A stretch of DNA of 8,941 nt. Source: an uncultured Saprospiraceae bacterium (GTDB lineage Bacteria > Bacteroidota > Bacteroidia > Chitinophagales > Saprospiraceae). Made by a program: the position numbers and the translations under genes. The stretch's first letter is position 1, and every line of letters begins with the position of its first letter. Positions 5,908 through 8,941 of the stretch are shown here, piece by piece. The notes under the pieces were generated by a model. The model searched no databases, had not been told where the DNA came from, and saw nothing but the letters and a program-made list of their open reading frames with translations. Where the stretch lies: assembly GCA_938044055.1 (NCBI GenBank), contig CALIQO010000464.1, positions 1 to 8,941 on the forward strand, in the 5' to 3' direction.

Positions 5908-8118
5908 ATGATGATCAGAAAAATCACCCTTTTCATCTTATTGATTAGTTCTACTATTACTGCCCAGGAGCACAGTGTTGCCAGAGACTGGAATGAAATG
6001 GTCTTGTTTTCAATCCGGAACGACTTCGCTAGGCCTACAGTCCATGCTAGAAATTTATTTCACACTTCTGCTGCCATGTATGATGCGTGGGCCGCGTGTA
6101 CAGATGAGAATAAAACTTTCTTTCTAGGGAATATGGTAGGAGAATCAGAAATAGCATTCGATGGCTTTACACTTGCTGATGATAGAGAACTTAAAGAAGC
6201 CAGAGAAGAAGCGATATCCTATGCTGCATATAGGCTCATTCTTCATAGATTCGCCCGTGCGCCAGGAGCAAGACCTATTCGAGATTCCCTGGTTAACTTG
6301 ATGGATAGACTGGGTTATGACATTGCGTATAATTCTTCCGATTACGCTTCAGGAAATCCAGCAGATCTAGGAAATTATATCGCAGAACAAGTAATTATAT
6401 ATGGAATTAATGATGGTGCCAATGAGCGCCGCGATTATTCTAACAACTTTTATGAACCTGTTAATCCTCCTCTGATTACTGTCCGACCTGGCAACCCGGA
6501 CATGGTAGACCCTAATCGCTGGCAACCATTGACACTGGAAATATTCATAGACCAAAGTGGCAATGTAATTCCAGGAAACACACCAGATTTTTTAGGCCCT
6601 GAATGGGGATATGTGGTTCCATTTGCCTTGAGCGAAGAGGATTTTAAAGAAATTGAAAAAGAAGGAAATACCTTCTGGATGTATAATGATCCACTAGATC
6701 CTCCTTATATAGGAGAAACCTTCAGCGATACCTCTAACCAATTATATAAGTGGAATTTCTCCCTTGTTTCTGTATGGGGATCCCATCTCGACAGCAATGA
6801 CAGTACTATGTGGGATATCTCTCCAGCATCGATCGGTAATAATCCAGCATACCCAGATAGCTTCATTCATTATGACTCCTTCTATGATTACTACCAAGGA
6901 GGAGATGCCAGTCAAGGCCACGATTTAAACCCTGTAACTGGATCACCTTATGTACCTAACCGGGTAAAACGGGGTGATTATGCCCGTGTTCTGGCAGAGT
7001 TCTGGGCAGATGGTCCAGATTCAGAGACGCCTCCTGGACACTGGTTTACCTTGCTTAATTATGTGAGTGACCATCCTCAATTTGAGAAAAAATATCAAGG
7101 TCGAGGAGAAATTATGGATGATCTAGAATGGGATGTAAAATCCTATTTTATGATGGGAGGAGCTATGCATGATGCGGCTATCTCGACCTGGAGTATAAAA
7201 GGATATTACGATTACCTCCGCCCCATCTCGGCAATTAGATATATGTGTGATCAAGGTCAGAGCTCCTTTCCAGACAGTACCAGTTACCATCCCGATGGAA
7301 TGCCACTTGAAGAAGGCTTCGTAGAATTAATAACGGAAAAAGATACCATCACCTTGCGCGGAGAAAACAATGAACATGTAGGTAAGATAAAACTTTACTC
7401 ATGGAGAGGCCCTGACTTCATCGGTGATCCAGAAACTACAGAAGCTGGCGTAGGATGGATAAGAGGAGAAAACTGGTGGCCTTATCAGAGACCCTCTTTC
7501 GTATCCCCACCATTCGCCGGATACTTATCTGGTCACTCAACCTTCTCAAGAGCAGCGTCAGAATTGCTTAAATTGTTGACAGGAGATGAGTTTTTTCCAG
7601 GGGGCATAGGTGAGTTCGTGGCTAAGAAAAATGAATTCCTTGTTTTTGAGGATGGCCCGTCAGAGGATGTGGTACTGCAATGGGCAACCTATAAAGATGC
7701 TTCTGATCAGACCAGCTTGTCGAGAATATGGGGAGGAATCCATCCTCCAGCAGATGACATTAAGGGAAGACAGATAGGCATCACCATAGGCAGTGAAGCT
7801 TTCTTAAAAGCAACAGAATACTTCAGCAATGAACTTGTGGATACAGAAGATGCAATAGTTCTCGATGAATCAGCTGTCTTTCCTAACCTAGTTTCCTCTG
7901 GAGAAAATATAGTTATTGACTGGGGCAACCATGATTTAAAACCGATCCATATCGATTTAATCTCGATGGAAGGAAGATATGTTAATCGCCACATGCCTTA
8001 TACTACAGAAGGTAATAGAACCAGTCTATCTTCAGATAATCTTGCTACTGGACGGTATTACTTAAAGGTGGTTACGAGCGATGGAACTAAGAGTTTTCCT
8101 CTGGTTATTGTAGATTAA
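5908..8118 (+). CDS. secreted vanadium-dependent haloperoxidase / PAP2 superfamily enzyme with T9SS sorting domain
   Basis: A 736-residue protein with a signal peptide (residues 1-20, ending I-T-A-Q), a helical N-terminal half with family motifs N-R-W-Q-P-L (203-208) and W-G-Y-V-V-P-F-A-L (233-241), a conserved G-H-D-L-N-P-V-T-G-S-P-Y (337-348) and R-V-L-A-E-F-W-A-D-G-P (360-370), then the catalytic PAP2 domain. The oxyanion-binding signature is complete: K431-x6-R438-P439, S541-G542-H543, and S605-R606-x5-H612-x3-D616. Trp428 (three before the lysine) and Phe536 (five before the serine) match positions occupied by Trp350 and Phe397 in the fungal vanadium chloroperoxidase. Residues about 655-736 form a type A sorting domain (V-F-P-N-L-V start, M-E-G-R, G-R-Y-Y-L-K-V). 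Characterised relatives oxidise halides with hydrogen peroxide; others of the superfamily are phosphatases, and sequence alone does not separate these activities. It is probably secreted or held at the cell surface. ATGs at 5908 and 5911 are both possible starts. Confidence 0.9.
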   Translation: MMIRKITLFILLISSTITAQEHSVARDWNEMVLFSIRNDFARPTVHARNLFHTSAAMYDAWAACTDENKTFFLGNMVGESEIAFDGFTLADDRELKEAREEAISYAAYRLILHRFARAPGARPIRDSLVNLMDRLGYDIAYNSSDYASGNPADLGNYIAEQVIIYGINDGANERRDYSNNFYEPVNPPLITVRPGNPDMVDPNRWQPLTLEIFIDQSGNVIPGNTPDFLGPEWGYVVPFALSEEDFKEIEKEGNTFWMYNDPLDPPYIGETFSDTSNQLYKWNFSLVSVWGSHLDSNDSTMWDISPASIGNNPAYPDSFIHYDSFYDYYQGGDASQGHDLNPVTGSPYVPNRVKRGDYARVLAEFWADGPDSETPPGHWFTLLNYVSDHPQFEKKYQGRGEIMDDLEWDVKSYFMMGGAMHDAAISTWSIKGYYDYLRPISAIRYMCDQGQSSFPDSTSYHPDGMPLEEGFVELITEKDTITLRGENNEHVGKIKLYSWRGPDFIGDPETTEAGVGWIRGENWWPYQRPSFVSPPFAGYLSGHSTFSRAASELLKLLTGDEFFPGGIGEFVAKKNEFLVFEDGPSEDVVLQWATYKDASDQTSLSRIWGGIHPPADDIKGRQIGITIGSEAFLKATEYFSNELVDTEDAIVLDESAVFPNLVSSGENIVIDWGNHDLKPIHIDLISMEGRYVNRHMPYTTEGNRTSLSSDNLATGRYYLKVVTSDGTKSFPLVIVD

Positions 8119-8120
8119 CT

Positions 8121-8941
8121 TTATTGATCAATAGCAGTTGTAGGGAAGGTCACATGCTTAGCGATGTAATCCAGCTGTTGCATCATATTCCGCTTATTTT
8201 TTCCAGGTGCATAGATGAATGCATCAAGCATAATGATATTACCTGACGTTTCGTCCAGGTAGATATAAGTAGAAAACGGTCCACCTAGAAAATCATCTGT
8301 CATCTCCCAGATCCCCCTGACCTCTTTCATAAACCGCCCATCTATAGTATGGGTATAGTCATAGATCGGGAGATCACGGTCATTGATAACCATCTTACTT
8401 CCTTCTTCCGATGATCCTACAAATTCTCCCAAGGCGTTTCGCCATTCCTTAATCGATTCAACGGAAAGCTGATCTTGTGACACATACTTCTTTTTACTGA
8501 TGATGAAATTCATCACATTTTCTTGTTTGTCATTTTTTCTTAGCCACATAAAACTAGGGTCGTCCTTAGCAATTGCTACTCTATACTTAGATGGAAGTTG
8601 TACGTTAAACCCAAATTTTTCAGAGATGTCTCGCATCAATCCCGGATTTTCTCCGAGTGCATATATACTCGCCTGTAATTGCTCTTCGTCGTGCTTATTG
8701 ATCCGTTGTGCAACTGCTGGATAATTGGTTTTAATTAGATTATGGAGTTCTTCCATATTTCTTCCCAAGTTGGAAGACTCTGAATGCGTTAAAGATGCAT
8801 ACATTCCCTCCAAACCAGCGAAGATCACTAGTGGATTTGAAACTCTCTGCCATTCCAAGGCAACGGCCGAAGTGGTGGGTGAAGATTCGGTTGTTTGATG
8901 ACTAGGTCCACGGAACCAGGAAGCAATGGGTGATAATGAGG
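8121..8941 (-). CDS. DUF4837 family protein, 5' end beyond the right edge
   Basis: The reading frame enters from the right edge without a stop and ends at TAA (8123-8121); about 273 residues are visible and the start is not. The first in-frame start-like codon, a TTG at 8858, is internal: coding-quality sequence continues upstream of it (a Ser/Thr/Pro-rich stretch with W-F-R-G-P-S). Numbering from that TTG, family features are L-P-S-K-Y-R-V-A-I-A (88-97), the P-S-F-M-W-L-R motif (101-107), I-D-G-R-F-M-K-E-V-R-G-I-W-E (172-185), the glycine motif D-F-L-G-G-P-F (188-194), and F-I-Y-A-P-G-K-N-K-R (214-223). These are the conserved blocks of DUF4837, a Bacteroidota family usually annotated as lipoproteins with no known function. 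The signal sequence, if any, would be outside the window. It converges on the haloperoxidase gene, with 2 bases between the stops. Confidence 0.85.
   Translation of the reverse strand, partial: SLSPIASWFRGPSHQTTESSPTTSAVALEWQRVSNPLVIFAGLEGMYASLTHSESSNLGRNMEELHNLIKTNYPAVAQRINKHDEEQLQASIYALGENPGLMRDISEKFGFNVQLPSKYRVAIAKDDPSFMWLRKNDKQENVMNFIISKKKYVSQDQLSVESIKEWRNALGEFVGSSEEGSKMVINDRDLPIYDYTHTIDGRFMKEVRGIWEMTDDFLGGPFSTYIYLDETSGNIIMLDAFIYAPGKNKRNMMQQLDYIAKHVTFPTTAIDQ

Noticed and set aside
8123..8132. Perfect palindrome ATTGATCAAT at the haloperoxidase/DUF4837 junction
   Set aside because: Ten bases with no loop and no T-run cannot form a terminator hairpin; it lies mostly within the last codons of the DUF4837 gene.
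8856..8858. TTG at 8858 as the start of the DUF4837 gene
   Set aside because: The frame stays open to the window edge and the family is longer at the N-terminus; the true start must lie outside.
1..8941. Search for a defence island, phage, transposon or CRISPR array
   Set aside because: No transposase, integrase, nuclease, toxin-antitoxin or spacer-repeat pattern is visible; base composition and gene types are uniform and chromosomal.

Overview
The window looks like ordinary chromosome of a Bacteroidota bacterium. Four things point there: two proteins with a signal peptide and a type A C-terminal sorting domain of the type IX secretion system (T9SS); an HtpG of the form usual in that phylum; a DUF4837 protein, a family largely confined to it; and AT-rich leaders with almost no Shine-Dalgarno sequences. 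The class cannot be fixed from this sequence. The sequence is AT-rich (roughly 40% GC by eye) and uniform, and I saw no mobile element, phage gene, CRISPR array, tRNA or rRNA.

Left part (1-1955). A minus-strand operon runs off the left edge: a DUF1080 (3-keto-disaccharide hydrolase type) lipoprotein is followed, with an ATGA overlap, by a gene whose visible N-terminus has both a twin-arginine motif and a lipobox. Together they suggest periplasmic or surface sugar processing. Divergent from it is a small SRPBCC protein, which converges on a TspO/MBR membrane protein; the two genes share the palindrome CTAG as their stop codons.

Middle (1956-5907). A YdeI/OmpD-associated family gene converges, 3 bases apart, on a T9SS-secreted protein with an unrecognised N-terminal region. 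Next comes htpG (bacterial Hsp90) with an intact ATPase site, followed by a good rho-independent terminator. The 281-base gap upstream of htpG holds direct and inverted repeats that may be regulatory.

Right part (5908-8941). A large secreted vanadium-dependent haloperoxidase/PAP2 family enzyme has a complete KX6RP...SGH...SRX5HX3D signature and a T9SS sorting domain. It converges, 2 bases apart, on a DUF4837 gene whose 5' end lies beyond the right edge.

I see no single multi-gene system here; most genes look like independent units. The most interesting points are the chloroperoxidase-like active-site residues of the T9SS-exported haloperoxidase, the translationally coupled DUF1080/Tat-lipoprotein pair, the unrecognised T9SS cargo, and three convergent gene pairs packed with -4, +3 and +2 bases between them and no room for terminators. 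No intergenic stretch exceeds 300 bases.
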